64,000 bases of DNA from RCIO01 sp964629765 (GTDB taxonomy: Bacteria > Pseudomonadota > Alphaproteobacteria > Rhizobiales > Rhizobiaceae): contig CAZVTK010000002.1 in the NCBI GenBank assembly GCA_964629765.1, positions 62,001 to 126,000 on the forward strand, given 5' to 3'. Shown piece by piece: positions 9,283 to 19,613 of this stretch (its first letter is position 1; every line of letters begins with the position of its first letter). A program made the translations under genes and the position numbers. The notes beneath the pieces were generated by a model that searched no databases, was not told the origin of the DNA, and worked only from the letters and a program-made list of their open reading frames with translations.

Positions 9283-9400
9283 GCACACCTCATCCAGCGC
9301 GATCGCGGTACGGCGTCGTTCGAGGCAGACTGCGGCGCCCGCGCATGCCGGCCGTTCCCGACGAAAGGCGCTCGTCCAGCCGCTCCTCGCAGAAGTCCAA

Positions 9401-9429
9401 CATTATTCTGATTATCAGTATGCGGTCAA
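9401..9429 (-). promoter_or_regulatory. Sigma70-like promoter with CTGATTATCAG palindrome, reductase-molybdoenzyme operon
   Basis: On the minus strand TTGACC (9429-9424), 17-bp spacer, ATAATG (9406-9401). The palindrome CTGATTATCAG (9408-9418) occupies the same place in the spacer as in the promoter at 5387-5415. Flanking bases also agree (both read TNATCAGYATRC on the plus strand). This is a second copy of the operator. Confidence 0.72.
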
Positions 9430-9453
9430 TATGATCCGCCGCCTGCCGGCAGT

Positions 9454-9482
9454 TTGACAGCATGCACTTTATCAGTATACGG
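9454..9482 (+). promoter_or_regulatory. Promoter for the flavoprotein operon with a half operator
   Basis: TTGACA (9454-9459), 17-bp spacer, ATACGG (9477-9482); TATACG at 16 bp is the alternative -10. The spacer ends in CACTTTATCAG (9465-9475) followed by TATAC. This matches the right half of the CTGATNATCAG operator and its flank. It drives the plus-strand gene at 9532, so the 9.4-kb intergenic region is a bidirectional control region. Confidence 0.6.
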
Positions 9483-9531
9483 AGTAAAGACTGCCTAGGC
9501 CGCCGCGGCCGCGCAGCGGGGGAGGGACGTC

Positions 9532-10968
9532 TTGCCGACCGGGGAGCTCGACGCGCACATCATCGTCGTCGGCGGCGGGCTCGCCGGACTGACGAGCGCC
9601 GTCGCCGCGAGCGAGCGGGGCGCGCGCGTGATCGTCCTCGAACAGGGCGTGGGCGAGCGCTACCCGTGCAATTCCCGCTACGCGCTCGGCTGGCTGCACC
9701 TCAACTATCACGATGTCGGCATGCAACCCGACGCGCTGGCCGAATCGCTGCTGCGCGGCGTGCCGGACGACCGCGACCGGGCCCTGATCGAAGTCATCGC
9801 ATACAATACGGGCAGGGCCGTCAGGTGGCTGAAGCGCGCAGGCGAGGCGCGTTTCATCCGCATCGGCCCGGCGCCCTACGAGAAGTGGGTCATGGCGCCG
9901 CCGCGGCCGCCGCGGCCCGGGCTGGTCTGGCCGGGAAGCGGGCCGGACAGGGTGCTGCGCCGTCTGGCGCGCCGCATGGCCGAGTTCGGGTCGCCCGTCC
10001 GCTCCGGGCACCGTGTCAGCGACATCCGCGCCGAGGGCGGCGGCTTCGTGGTGGAGGTCGAGCGCGAAGGCCGCGCGGAACGGCTGCGGGCGTCGGCGGT
10101 GGTGCTTGCGGACGGCGGCTTTCAGGCGGACAGGGCCGCGCTTGCCAGGCACGTCACCTCCACGCCGGAACGCGTGCTCCAACGCAATGCCGGCACGGGC
10201 GTCGGACTGTCGCTCGGGCTTGCCGCGTCGCTCGGCGCGGCGGTGTCCGAGCTCGGCAACTTCTATGGCCACCTGGTGTCGCGGGACGCGCTGGAGCGAG
10301 CCGACCTGTGGCCCTATCCGATGATCGACGGCCTCGCGAATGCCGGCATCGTCGTCGGTCCCGACGGCCGCCGCTTCGTCGATGAAGGGCAGACCGGCGT
10401 CTACATAGCCAACCGGATCGCCCGGCGGCCTGATCCTCTCGACGCCACGGTGGTGGTGGACGACGCGACCTGGCGCAGCGTGGGCCGCGCCCACAAGATC
10501 CCGCCCAACCCGCTGCTGCGCACGCATGGCGGCACCATCCACACGGTGGGCTCGCTCGCCGAAGGCGCGAAGCTGGCGGGGATCGACGCGGATGCGCTTG
10601 CCGGGACCGTGGCGGCGTTCAACGGCGCGCTGGCGGCCGACGGGCTCGGCGCCCTCGACCCCGTGCGCAGCGTGAAGCGCGGCCCGCCGCGGGAGATCGC
10701 CGCCGCGCCCTTCCATTTCATCCCCGTATGCGCCGGCGTCACCTATACGATGGGCGGCGTGCGGATCGACGGCAACGCCCGGGTCGTATCGGAGAGCGGA
10801 GCGCCGATCCCCGGCCTGTTCGCCGCGGGAGCGGCAGTCGGCGGGATCGAGGGCGGCGAGTGGAGCTTCTACATGGGGGGCCTGTGCCGCGCGCTCGTTC
10901 TGGGCCTGATCTCGGGCGAGAGCGCGGTGGCGGCGACCCACGGCGCCGCACTGGCCGTCGAGGCATAG
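9532..10968 (+). CDS. FAD-dependent oxidoreductase, FAD_binding_2 (fumarate reductase/ketosteroid dehydrogenase-like), copy A
   Basis: Flavoprotein of 478 residues. It starts with the dinucleotide fold IIVVGGGLAGLTSAVAASERG, continues with GERYPCNSRYALGW and IGPAPYEKWVMAPPRPP, and ends with the FAD_binding_2 signature GLFAAGAAVGGIEGGEWSFYMG. The start is TTG at 9532, chosen for the GGAGGG ribosome site 7 nt before it. Family members oxidise or reduce carbon-carbon bonds next to carbonyls. It is followed by a two-helix membrane protein. The pair is duplicated at 37030-38668 with long blocks of identical residues. It is predicted to dehydrogenate a substrate at the membrane; the substrate is unknown. 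Confidence 0.88.
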   Translation: MPTGELDAHIIVVGGGLAGLTSAVAASERGARVIVLEQGVGERYPCNSRYALGWLHLNYHDVGMQPDALAESLLRGVPDDRDRALIEVIAYNTGRAVRWLKRAGEARFIRIGPAPYEKWVMAPPRPPRPGLVWPGSGPDRVLRRLARRMAEFGSPVRSGHRVSDIRAEGGGFVVEVEREGRAERLRASAVVLADGGFQADRAALARHVTSTPERVLQRNAGTGVGLSLGLAASLGAAVSELGNFYGHLVSRDALERADLWPYPMIDGLANAGIVVGPDGRRFVDEGQTGVYIANRIARRPDPLDATVVVDDATWRSVGRAHKIPPNPLLRTHGGTIHTVGSLAEGAKLAGIDADALAGTVAAFNGALAADGLGALDPVRSVKRGPPREIAAAPFHFIPVCAGVTYTMGGVRIDGNARVVSESGAPIPGLFAAGAAVGGIEGGEWSFYMGGLCRALVLGLISGESAVAATHGAALAVEA

Positions 10969-11028
10969 ATCGAGGGAACAACCGGGCGGCACGGGCGACA
11001 TCGCCGCGCAGCCGCATGTGAGGGAACC

Positions 11029-11274
11029 ATGGCGATCGACGACCACAATCCGGCCGGAGCATATCCGACCCTGATGTTCCTGCTGCGCTTCCGCGCCGCG
11101 GTTCTCCTCGTGGCGACGCTGCTTCCCGTAGCAGCCGGCGCGGCGCTCTACGCTTCCGGCGCGGGCGTCGGCTGGGCGCCGGGCGGGCTGCTGTGCGCCG
11201 CCCTCGTCCATCTCGTCGCGCGTGCCGGGCTCGAGGTCCTGGCGCTGATCACGGATCTGCTGATACCACGCTAG
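11029..11274 (+). CDS. Small two-helix membrane protein, flavoprotein partner (copy A)
   Basis: Protein of 81 residues. After a polar N-terminus (MAIDDHNPAGAYPTLMFLLR) there are two hydrophobic segments, about residues 24-43 and 52-68, and the end LALITDLLIPR. It has no recognised domain. A homologous small gene (38420-38668, ending LELVTDLLVPR and sharing the AYPTLMFLLRFR / RYSTLMMLVRLR block) follows the second copy of the flavoprotein. The repeated pairing argues that it is a membrane anchor or quinone-interacting subunit for the flavoprotein. That role is inference. It is in the same operon, 60 bp after the flavoprotein. Confidence 0.82.
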   Translation: MAIDDHNPAGAYPTLMFLLRFRAAVLLVATLLPVAAGAALYASGAGVGWAPGGLLCAALVHLVARAGLEVLALITDLLIPR

Positions 11275-11289
11275 ACCGGTCGGCAGGGC

Positions 11290-12369
11290 ATGAAGCAGGT
11301 TGCGGCATCGGGCGCAGACGGTTCTCGCGGACGCGGCGGGCCGGCGGCCCTGACTTTTCCATTTCCCCAACCGCCCGGGCCGGGGGAGGTGCGCGAGGTT
11401 GCCAAGGGACTTCTGTGGGCGCGGATTCCGCTGCCGTTCCGCCTCGACCACGTCAACGTCTATCTCGTCGCCGACGACGGCGGCTGGACCATCGTCGACA
11501 CCGGCGTTTCCCACGATCTGGCGCGCGCCGCCTGGCTGGCGCTGCTGGAAGGCCCGCTGCGCGGCGAGCGCTTCACCAGGCTGATCGCCACGCATGCCCA
11601 CCCCGACCACATCGGCCTTGCCGGATGGCTGTGCGAACGCCTGCGCGTGCCGCTGCTCGCAAGCCGGACCTGCTATCTCGACGCCACGCGCATGGCGCTG
11701 AACCCCGCGCTGTACGAGTCGCAGTCCCACCGCGACTTCTACAGGCGGCACGGGATGGGACCGGAAGGGGTGGCGCACGTCGCCCGGCGCGGCTACGCCT
11801 ATGTGAAGCTGGTGACGCCGCTGCCGACCACCTACGACCGGCTGGCCGCGAGAGACGTGCTGACGATCGGCGATCGCCGTTTCGAGGTGCTTTCGGGCGA
11901 CGGCCATGCCGCCGAGCAGATCATGCTCCATTCATCGACGGAGCGCATCCTGCTCGCCGCCGACCAGGTGCTGGCGCGGATCTCGCCCAATATCGGCGTC
12001 TGGGCCACCGAGCCCCAAGGCGATCCGCTCGGCCTCTATTTGCGCTCGCTCACCGCACTGGAACGCGACCTGCCGCCGGACACGCTCGTGCTCGCGGGGC
12101 ACCAGCTCCCCTTCATCGGCCTGCACCGGCGATGCCGCGAGCTCGCCGACGCGCACGAAGCGCGCTGCCGCCTCATCGTGGAGAGCTGCCAGGGCGCGCC
12201 GCGAACGGTCGCCGAGCTGGTGCCGATCCTGTTCGGAGACGGCCTCGACATCCAGCAGCAGGGCTTTGCCTTCAGCGAGACGCTGGCTCACGCCAACAGG
12301 CTGATCCGCCGCGGCGACGCGGCATGGCTGCCGCAGGACGGGCTGAGCCGGCTCGCCGCCAAGGCGTAG
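11290..12369 (+). CDS. Metallo-beta-lactamase-fold hydrolase
   Basis: Protein of 359 residues with the zinc-binding motif THAHPDHIG (HxHxDH) near residue 103, a later SGDGHAAEQIML (third histidine) and VLAGHQLPFIG (fourth histidine). All metal ligands for a binuclear site appear present. This is the common fold of glyoxalase II, lactonases and CoA-thioester hydrolases. It is 15 bp after the small membrane protein gene and ends the operon. Inferred role: hydrolysis of a thioester or lactone intermediate produced by the neighbouring flavoprotein. The specificity is not determinable from sequence. Confidence 0.88.
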   Translation: MKQVAASGADGSRGRGGPAALTFPFPQPPGPGEVREVAKGLLWARIPLPFRLDHVNVYLVADDGGWTIVDTGVSHDLARAAWLALLEGPLRGERFTRLIATHAHPDHIGLAGWLCERLRVPLLASRTCYLDATRMALNPALYESQSHRDFYRRHGMGPEGVAHVARRGYAYVKLVTPLPTTYDRLAARDVLTIGDRRFEVLSGDGHAAEQIMLHSSTERILLAADQVLARISPNIGVWATEPQGDPLGLYLRSLTALERDLPPDTLVLAGHQLPFIGLHRRCRELADAHEARCRLIVESCQGAPRTVAELVPILFGDGLDIQQQGFAFSETLAHANRLIRRGDAAWLPQDGLSRLAAKA

Positions 12370-12421
12370 GGACGGACGACGCAGGCTCTGTCGGGGCCAG
12401 CGCCGTCCGCCGGCGCATCGG

Positions 12422-13510
12422 TCAGCCCGCCGCGAACGCCTTGATCCAGGGCTCGAAGTCCTTGTCGTAGGAGTTCTCCCACCGATTGAAATCGACGTCG
12501 TAGACCTCGGCGATCGGCCGGAACCACGGCTCCCTGGTGAAGGACCGCTGGTCGGGAACGCCGTCTACCATCGTGGCCGAGCCGAGCGATTGCTGAAGCG
12601 CGGGCGCTGCTTCCTTGCTGGTCAGCCAGTTCAGGAACAGCCGCGCCGCGTTGCCGTGCGGCGCGTAGGCGGAAACCGCAAAGAACTGGTTCGGGTAGGA
12701 CGGCGTCGGCCTAGGGTAGAGGAACCGGACCGGAGCGCCGGTTTCAAGCAGCGAGCTGGCGCGGCCATCCCAGCTCCAGAAGGTGAAATCGTGCTCGCCG
12801 GCCACCACGCGGTCGATCGGCACGAGCAGGTCGTTGTACACCGCCGGCTGCTGCGCGGCGACCTTCTGGAAGAAGTCCGGCGGGAACGCGCCGGAACTGC
12901 TCATGAGCTGCACGCCGGCATAGATCGCCCCGCTCTTCTGTGTCGTGACGGCGAAACGGCCCTTGAAGCGCGGGTCGATGACATTCTGCCAGCCGGCCTC
13001 GAGCAGGCGCACCTCTTCCTCGCTCAGCCTCGCCTGATTGTAGATCAGGCACAGCGTCAGCCGGAACGGCGAGTAGGCGTGGCTGCCCAGCCGCGCGTCG
13101 GCCGGAAGCTGGTCGTAGGTGGGGATCCGCCACTCCGCCAGGTGCCCGTCGGCGATCAGCGACGTCACCATCGGCCTGTCCGAGATGTTGACGATGTCGG
13201 CGGCGTGCTGGCCGGCGGCGACCTCTTCCATGAACCGCTGGTACTGCTGCGGCCCGACGAAGCGCGCGATCTCGACGGAGATGCCGGGATAGGCGCGCTC
13301 GAAGTCGCGCGCGGCCGCCTGCGAGACGTCCAGCGCGTTCGTCGTGTACCAGAGGAACTTGCCTTCGGCGCGCGCGGCCTTTTCCAGCTCGGCCGCGTCC
13401 GGGGGACTGGCCGCCGACTGCGCGAGGGACGCGCCGGTCCCGCCGCCGAACAAAGCCAGTGCCGATGCCGTCTTCATGAAGGAGCGGCGATTGGTGACGT
13501 ATTTATCCAT
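12422..13510 (-). CDS. ABC transporter substrate-binding protein, iron(III)/AfuA-type family (paralogue 1)
   Basis: Periplasmic binding protein of 362 residues with a twin-arginine type leader (NRRSFMKTASALALFGGG) cleaved near SLAQ. The mature part contains FLWYTTNALDVSQ, YQRFMEEVAAGQ and NVIDPRFKGRFAV, closely similar to the proteins at 19886-20965 and 46046-47122. The start is ATG 13510 with GGGAGG 5 nt upstream. It lies 76 bp downstream of the ThDP enzyme gene, probably in the same transcript. Only one matching permease/ATPase pair exists in the window (24359-27554), so the three binding proteins may share it. The ligand is likely an organic acid rather than iron, judged from the catabolic context. 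Confidence 0.9.
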   Translation of the reverse strand: MDKYVTNRRSFMKTASALALFGGGTGASLAQSAASPPDAAELEKAARAEGKFLWYTTNALDVSQAAARDFERAYPGISVEIARFVGPQQYQRFMEEVAAGQHAADIVNISDRPMVTSLIADGHLAEWRIPTYDQLPADARLGSHAYSPFRLTLCLIYNQARLSEEEVRLLEAGWQNVIDPRFKGRFAVTTQKSGAIYAGVQLMSSSGAFPPDFFQKVAAQQPAVYNDLLVPIDRVVAGEHDFTFWSWDGRASSLLETGAPVRFLYPRPTPSYPNQFFAVSAYAPHGNAARLFLNWLTSKEAAPALQQSLGSATMVDGVPDQRSFTREPWFRPIAEVYDVDFNRWENSYDKDFEPWIKAFAAG

Positions 13511-13543
13511 GTCTTCCTCCCAGATAGCGGCCGCGGATTTTTC

Positions 13544-13565
13544 CGGGGCCCGGCCGGCGGCCCCG
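13544..13565. other. GC-rich hairpin between ThDP enzyme and binding-protein genes
   Basis: Inverted repeat CGGGGCC / GGCCCCG (7-bp stem) with an 8-nt loop that is itself self-complementary. It sits between the stop at 13587 and the ribosome site of the 13510 start. No T-run follows on the minus strand, so it is more likely an mRNA-processing or stabilising structure than a terminator. Confidence 0.45.
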
Positions 13566-13586
13566 CAGCACTGTCGCGACCGGTCG

Positions 13587-15263
13587 CTACAGATATTCGC
13601 TCAGGAACGACGCCATGACCGAAGCATTGATCTTGCAGTCGATCAGGATCTGCGCACCCGCCGGGTTGCCGAGCACCGGGGCGAGGGCGTGCAGGTCGGC
13701 TATCGTGCGCACGGTGGCGACGTGGAAGCCGAACGCCTCGGCGACGCTCGCGAAGTCCACGTCGGGGAACAGCGCCTTGGCCACCGGCAGGTTGCGCGCC
13801 TTGAGCAGGTGGAGCTCCGCGCCATAGGCGCAGTCGTTCATCACCACGATCGTCAGGGGGATGTTCTCGCGCGCGGCCGTCTCCAGCTCCCCGAGGGTCA
13901 TGAGGAAGGAGCCGTCGCCGAGGAACAGGGCCGTCGGCCGTTGCGGGCGCGCCAGCGCGTGGCCGAGCGCCACGCCGAAGCCCATCCCGATCGAGGCGAA
14001 GTCGCTGGTGATCTTGAAGGCGTCGGGACCGGGAACGTCGACATAGGCCAGCGCGGCGAAGAAGTTGCCCGTGTCGGTGACGACGTTGCGGTCCTGCGGG
14101 AAGATGCGGTCGAACTCCACTGCCAGGCTTCGCGGGTCGAGCGTGCGCTCCGTGTTGGCCGGAACGAATTCGGTCGATCTGTCGAAGGTGGCCAGCAACT
14201 GCCGGTTCCCGTCGCTCCTGAACGGTTTCTCGTCGTCGCCGCGTGCCGGCAGCAGCTCGACCAGCCGGTCGCTCACCGTCACGGCGTCACCGGCGATCGC
14301 GACGTCGGCCGAGGACCAGCGATTGACGTGGGTCCTGTCGATGTCGACATGGATGATCGGGGCGCCGGCGGGCAGCGCCGCGCCGAAGCTCATCGTGAAC
14401 CTGTTCATGCTGGCGCCGAAGATCACCACGCAGTCCGCCTGATCGATGAGCCGCCGGCCCGCGGCGTGGGAGAACGATCCGACGATGCCGGCATCGAACG
14501 GGTTGCCGCGAAAGAAGCCCCGCGCCCGCAGCGTGGTGGCGACCACGGCGCCGACATGTTCGGCGAGCCGGTCGAGCGACGCGCGCGCGCCGGCGCGATG
14601 GGCGCCGAGGCCGGCCAGGATCAGCGGCCTGCGGCTGCGCGCCAGCAGCGAGGCCGCCGTCTCGAGAGCGGCCGGGCGCGGCTGCGCGCGAGGTGGCTGC
14701 GCCTGGGCGCGCGGCCGCTGTTCGATGGGCAGCGCACCCTGCTGCTGGACATCCACGGGGAGCAGCAGCGCAGCGGCATGACCGCGCTCGGCATGGGCGA
14801 GCGCGTCCAGCAGCGTGCCCACCGCCGTCTCGGCGCTGGCCGCCGTGAACGGCCGCAGCCCCGCGCCCGCGAGCACGGCCGTCGCGTCGAACGCCTTGTT
14901 GTCGGGACCGAGCCCCCTGTTGAGGATGCCGGCCGGCGGCGCCTCGCCGTAGATGACCAGCACCTTCGAGCCCGTGCGGCTGGCATAGGCGGCGCCATGA
15001 AGCGCATTCGCCGCCGCCGGACCGCGTCCCACGATGGCGATCGCCACCTTTCCCGAAGCCGACGCATAGCCTTCGGCCATGGCGATGGCGGTGCTCTCAT
15101 GCCGGGCCGCGCAGAAGCGAACGCCGATCGCGTCCAGCGTCGCGACCAGCGCGGCCGTGTCGTCGCTCATCAGCCCGAAGACGACGTCGATGCCCTCGCG
15201 CCTGATCTGCTCGGCGAGGAGCTGGTAGACCGGGACCGTCGCGCTCCCCAAACCATCCGCCAC
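13587..15263 (-). CDS. ThDP-dependent enzyme, acetolactate synthase-like
   Basis: Protein of 558 residues with the three-domain layout of the POX/ALS family. The N-terminal Pyr domain carries the catalytic glutamate in RHESTAIAMAEGYA, the middle domain has LILAGLGAHRAGA, and the C-terminal PP domain shows GDGSFLMTLGELETAARE followed by VVMNDCAYG, the metal/ThDP site. GTG 15263 is preferred because GGGAGGG lies 6 nt before it; an ATG ten codons upstream has no ribosome site. Family reactions are decarboxylation or carboligation of 2-keto acids. It is first in an operon with a binding protein, with the GntR-type operator 135 bp upstream. The substrate is unknown. Confidence 0.88.
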   Translation of the reverse strand: MADGLGSATVPVYQLLAEQIRREGIDVVFGLMSDDTAALVATLDAIGVRFCAARHESTAIAMAEGYASASGKVAIAIVGRGPAAANALHGAAYASRTGSKVLVIYGEAPPAGILNRGLGPDNKAFDATAVLAGAGLRPFTAASAETAVGTLLDALAHAERGHAAALLLPVDVQQQGALPIEQRPRAQAQPPRAQPRPAALETAASLLARSRRPLILAGLGAHRAGARASLDRLAEHVGAVVATTLRARGFFRGNPFDAGIVGSFSHAAGRRLIDQADCVVIFGASMNRFTMSFGAALPAGAPIIHVDIDRTHVNRWSSADVAIAGDAVTVSDRLVELLPARGDDEKPFRSDGNRQLLATFDRSTEFVPANTERTLDPRSLAVEFDRIFPQDRNVVTDTGNFFAALAYVDVPGPDAFKITSDFASIGMGFGVALGHALARPQRPTALFLGDGSFLMTLGELETAARENIPLTIVVMNDCAYGAELHLLKARNLPVAKALFPDVDFASVAEAFGFHVATVRTIADLHALAPVLGNPAGAQILIDCKINASVMASFLSEYL

Positions 15264-15397
15264 GGCAATCCCTCCCATCAAGACAGAATGCATATATTCC
15301 GTATACGTTATTTCGTCGCGACACGAACCCTTCGTGGGGACGCATCGTCAGGAATTGCGAGCGCCGGCGCGGGGTGTTCCTCGGCGCCACCGACGAT

Positions 15398-15412
15398 AAT
15401 GGATGAACCATT
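15398..15412. promoter_or_regulatory. GntR-type operator, site 1 (ThDP enzyme operon)
   Basis: AATGGATGAACCATT, matching 14 of 15 bases of the most symmetric copies (the 36985 site and the reverse of site 3 type). It lies 135 bp upstream of the GTG at 15263. On the minus strand a TTGACT (about 15431-15426) stands just before it. Confidence 0.75.
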
Positions 15413-15516
15413 TATATTGCGAAGTCAACGTTGCGGCCGCCCGGCATGCACCCGCACCGCCGCCTCGGGCCGGGCGGGCAAGCGGCCGCCGGGGACGCGG
15501 GCGGACCGCGGCTCGC

Positions 15517-16695
15517 TCACCGCGCGGCCGTCCCGGCGGGCTCGCGGTCGAGCGCGATGCCGAATTCGGCCAACACCTCGCCGGTGTGCTCGCCCAGCAC
15601 GGGCGGCCGCCCGATCTTGCGCAGCGGGGTCTCCGACAGGCGCAGCGGGTTGGCCACCAGCTTGAACTTGCCGGCGCGCGGGTGGTCGAGCTCGACCACG
15701 AGGTCGCGCTGGATACGCGGGTCGCTGAACACCTCGTCGAAGGTGCAGACGGGCGCGAACATGGCCCCGGCGTCGAGCAGCGCCTTGTTCCAGTAGGCGA
15801 GGTCCTTCCGGGCGAACGCCTTCGCCAGGCCCTCGTCGACGATGGCGCGATGGGCAAGGCGCCCCTCCTTCGTCGCCAGCCTCTCGTCGGCCAGAAGCTC
15901 GTCGGCGCCCAGCGTCCCGGCGAGTACGCGCCAGAACTTGTCCGTGTGCGCGATCACCATGATGTGCCGCGCGTCGGCGGTCTCGTAGGTGTTGTAGGGC
16001 ACGATCTGCCAGTGGGCGTTGCCCAGCCGGCCGGGCGTCTCGCCGGTGGTGAAATAGTAGGAATCGCGCGGGATCATGCTGTAGATCGTGGCGTCGATCA
16101 TCGACAGGTCGACGCGCTGCCCCTTGCCCGTCTTGTCGCGCGCCCGCAACGCCGCCATCACGCCCAGCGTGGACAGGAGCGGCGTGATGAGGTCCGCATA
16201 GGGCATGCCGGTCTTCAGCGGGCCCGTCTTGTCGTCGCCGGTGAGCTGCATCAGGCCGGAGAGCGCCTGGATCACCGGGTCCATGCCCGGCCGGCTGGCG
16301 TTCTCACCCTCCTGGCCGAAGGCGGTGGTCTGGCAATAGATCAGGCCCGGATTCTCGGCGCTCAGGATCTCGTAGGTGATGCCCAGCTTCTCGGCGATGC
16401 CGGGGCGGAAATTGACCGCCACGATGTCGACGTGCCGGGCGAGCTCGCGCGCCACGCGCTGGCCGTCGGCCGTCGTCAGGTCGAGCACGATGGAGCGCTT
16501 GTTGCGGTTCATCGTCAGGAAGTAGGCGGCGTCGTCGCCGATGAAGGTCTCGCCGGTCTTGCGGAAGGTGTCGCCCTGCGGCGGCTCGACCTTGATCACG
16601 TCGGCGCCGAAATCCGCCAACAGCATCGTGCCCATCGGGCCGTTCATCATCTGGGTGAAGTCGAGCACCCGAATACCGTCCAGCGCACCGGCCAT
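15517..16695 (-). CDS. Class III CoA-transferase, CaiB/BaiF family (copy 1)
   Basis: Protein of 392 residues transferring CoA between carboxylic acids, activating a pathway acid without ATP. The family signature begins GIRVLDFTQMMNGPMGTMLL and ADFGADVIKVEPPQGD. The catalytic aspartate is in RPGMDPVIQALSG and the C-terminal block is GRPPVLGEHTGEVLAEFG. ATG 16695 (MAGALDG) is chosen over ATG 16707 because GGAG lies 6 nt before it. It is a single-gene transcript with operator site 2 about 45 bp upstream. The donor and acceptor acids cannot be told from sequence. A second family member lies at 28696-29835. Confidence 0.93.
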   Translation of the reverse strand: MAGALDGIRVLDFTQMMNGPMGTMLLADFGADVIKVEPPQGDTFRKTGETFIGDDAAYFLTMNRNKRSIVLDLTTADGQRVARELARHVDIVAVNFRPGIAEKLGITYEILSAENPGLIYCQTTAFGQEGENASRPGMDPVIQALSGLMQLTGDDKTGPLKTGMPYADLITPLLSTLGVMAALRARDKTGKGQRVDLSMIDATIYSMIPRDSYYFTTGETPGRLGNAHWQIVPYNTYETADARHIMVIAHTDKFWRVLAGTLGADELLADERLATKEGRLAHRAIVDEGLAKAFARKDLAYWNKALLDAGAMFAPVCTFDEVFSDPRIQRDLVVELDHPRAGKFKLVANPLRLSETPLRKIGRPPVLGEHTGEVLAEFGIALDREPAGTAAR

Positions 16696-16737
16696 GGCCG
16701 TCTCCATATTCTAGCGGGCCCAACGATCGATTGGATC

Positions 16738-16752
16738 ATTGGATCAACCTTT
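16738..16752. promoter_or_regulatory. GntR-type operator, site 2 (CoA-transferase gene)
   Basis: ATTGGATCAACCTTT, with a further half site GATTGG just to the left. On the minus strand a TTGACA - 17 bp - AATAAG promoter ends immediately before it, so a bound protein would sit at the transcription start of the 16695 gene. Confidence 0.68.
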
Positions 16753-16820
16753 GATTCTTATTCAGAAGGCCGGGATTCCTGTCAAGCGGCAAGACCCCGC
16801 CGTCCCCTCATGCCGTCCCC

Positions 16821-18467
<1,647 letters not shown>

Positions 18468-18490
18468 TCCCTCAAGTCTCTCGATGCGGT

Positions 18491-18559
18491 TGCTCGCAAA
18501 TGCCGGGCCTGCGGCCCGGCGGGCGGTTGTTCGCGAATGCCGGGCCTGCGGCCCGGCGG
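18491..18559. repeat. Two tandem 32-bp units, each with a strong GC hairpin
   Basis: Units at 18491-18522 and 18528-18559 (period 37) differ at only two or three positions. Each contains GCCGGGCCTGCGGCCCGGC, a perfect 8-bp inverted repeat with a 3-nt loop. It lies between the cupin stop (18570) and the hydroxylase start (18467) inside one operon. It resembles BIME/RIME-type intergenic palindromes; possible roles are mRNA stabilisation or differential expression. Confidence 0.85.
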
Positions 18560-18569
18560 AAAGTGCCGC

Positions 18570-19613
18570 TCAGGCGTCCTGCTCGCGGTAGAAGCCGAGC
18601 TTTTCCAGGGCCGGGATGTCGTTGACCTGGAAGAGGATCGCCTCCTTGCCGGTATCGTTCAGGTGTTCGTGCGCGGCCCAGGGCGGCAGCGCGAGGAAGT
18701 CGCCCTTGGCCCAGTCGAAGCGCTGCCCGTCGATGATCGTCGCGCCGCTGCCGTCGACCACGTAGTAGACGGCGCTGCCGGTGTGGCGGTGCGCCTTGGT
18801 GTGCACGCCGGGGCGCAGCATCTGCAACCGCGTGCCGATGGTCGGCAGCGCGGGCTCGCCGGTGAGCGGATTCTGGTATTCGAGGATGACGTCGTCATAG
18901 GGGTCGGGCGCGAGGCCGGCGGCGAGCCGCAGCGCCTGCTCCGCGCGCGCCCATGTGTAGGCCAGCAGCGGGCTGGACTTCTTCGGCGCCGGTTTCTTCA
19001 GCGGCCGCATGATGCCGCTGCCGAACTCGCGGTACGAGCGGTCGGGGATGGGGTCCACCGTCTGACGGGCCTGGTCGAAATCCTCGAAGAAGGTGGCGTG
19101 CATGGAGCGCACCAGCGAGATGTCGAGCACGTCGATCCAGATCATCGGGCCCGTGCCCCGGTGCTCGTGGTCGTGCCAGGCGCCGCTCGGCGTCAGCACG
19201 AGGTCGCCCTTGTTGACGAGGTACTGCTCGCCGTCGACGATCGTGTCGGCACCCTCGCCTTCCATGATGAAGCGCAGCGCGGAGGCCATGTGCCTGTGCG
19301 CCGTGGCGATCTCGCCGGGCAGGATGTACTGGATCGAGAGCCAGAAGGTCGGCGTCGTGCCGTAGGGCAGGCCGGGATTGGTGAGCCGCAGGGTCCGGCG
19401 CTGGCCGCCGGCCTCCAGCTTCAGCTTGGCGCCGATCTTGTCGAGCAGCATGGAAATGTCGGCCGCTTTCCACAGCACCGGCTTCATCGGCGAGGAGGGC
19501 GTCCTGGAAAAAAGCGGGCCGTCGGTCGGCTGCGCCACCCTGGTGTTGTAGCGCTCCAGCGTGTCAATCAATGCGGCGCGCTCGCTGGCGTCGCTCATCT
19601 CAACCTTGGCCAT
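18570..19613 (-). CDS. Gentisate 1,2-dioxygenase-like double-cupin protein
   Basis: Protein of 347 residues, the usual gentisate dioxygenase length. The N-terminal cupin holds the iron motif TAHRHMASALRFIMEG with a later WHDHEHRG. The C-terminal cupin repeats the pattern with KAHRHTGSAVYYVVDG and PPWAAHEH. Fe(II) dioxygenases of this group cleave the ring between carboxyl and adjacent hydroxyl of gentisate or related acids. ATG 19613 has GAGGAGG 5 nt upstream; the frame is open further up but without translation signals. It is first gene of the operon with the flavin hydroxylase, with operator site 3 about 100 bp upstream. The specificity could be 1-hydroxy-2-naphthoate or salicylate. Confidence 0.87.
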   Translation of the reverse strand: MAKVEMSDASERAALIDTLERYNTRVAQPTDGPLFSRTPSSPMKPVLWKAADISMLLDKIGAKLKLEAGGQRRTLRLTNPGLPYGTTPTFWLSIQYILPGEIATAHRHMASALRFIMEGEGADTIVDGEQYLVNKGDLVLTPSGAWHDHEHRGTGPMIWIDVLDISLVRSMHATFFEDFDQARQTVDPIPDRSYREFGSGIMRPLKKPAPKKSSPLLAYTWARAEQALRLAAGLAPDPYDDVILEYQNPLTGEPALPTIGTRLQMLRPGVHTKAHRHTGSAVYYVVDGSGATIIDGQRFDWAKGDFLALPPWAAHEHLNDTGKEAILFQVNDIPALEKLGFYREQDA

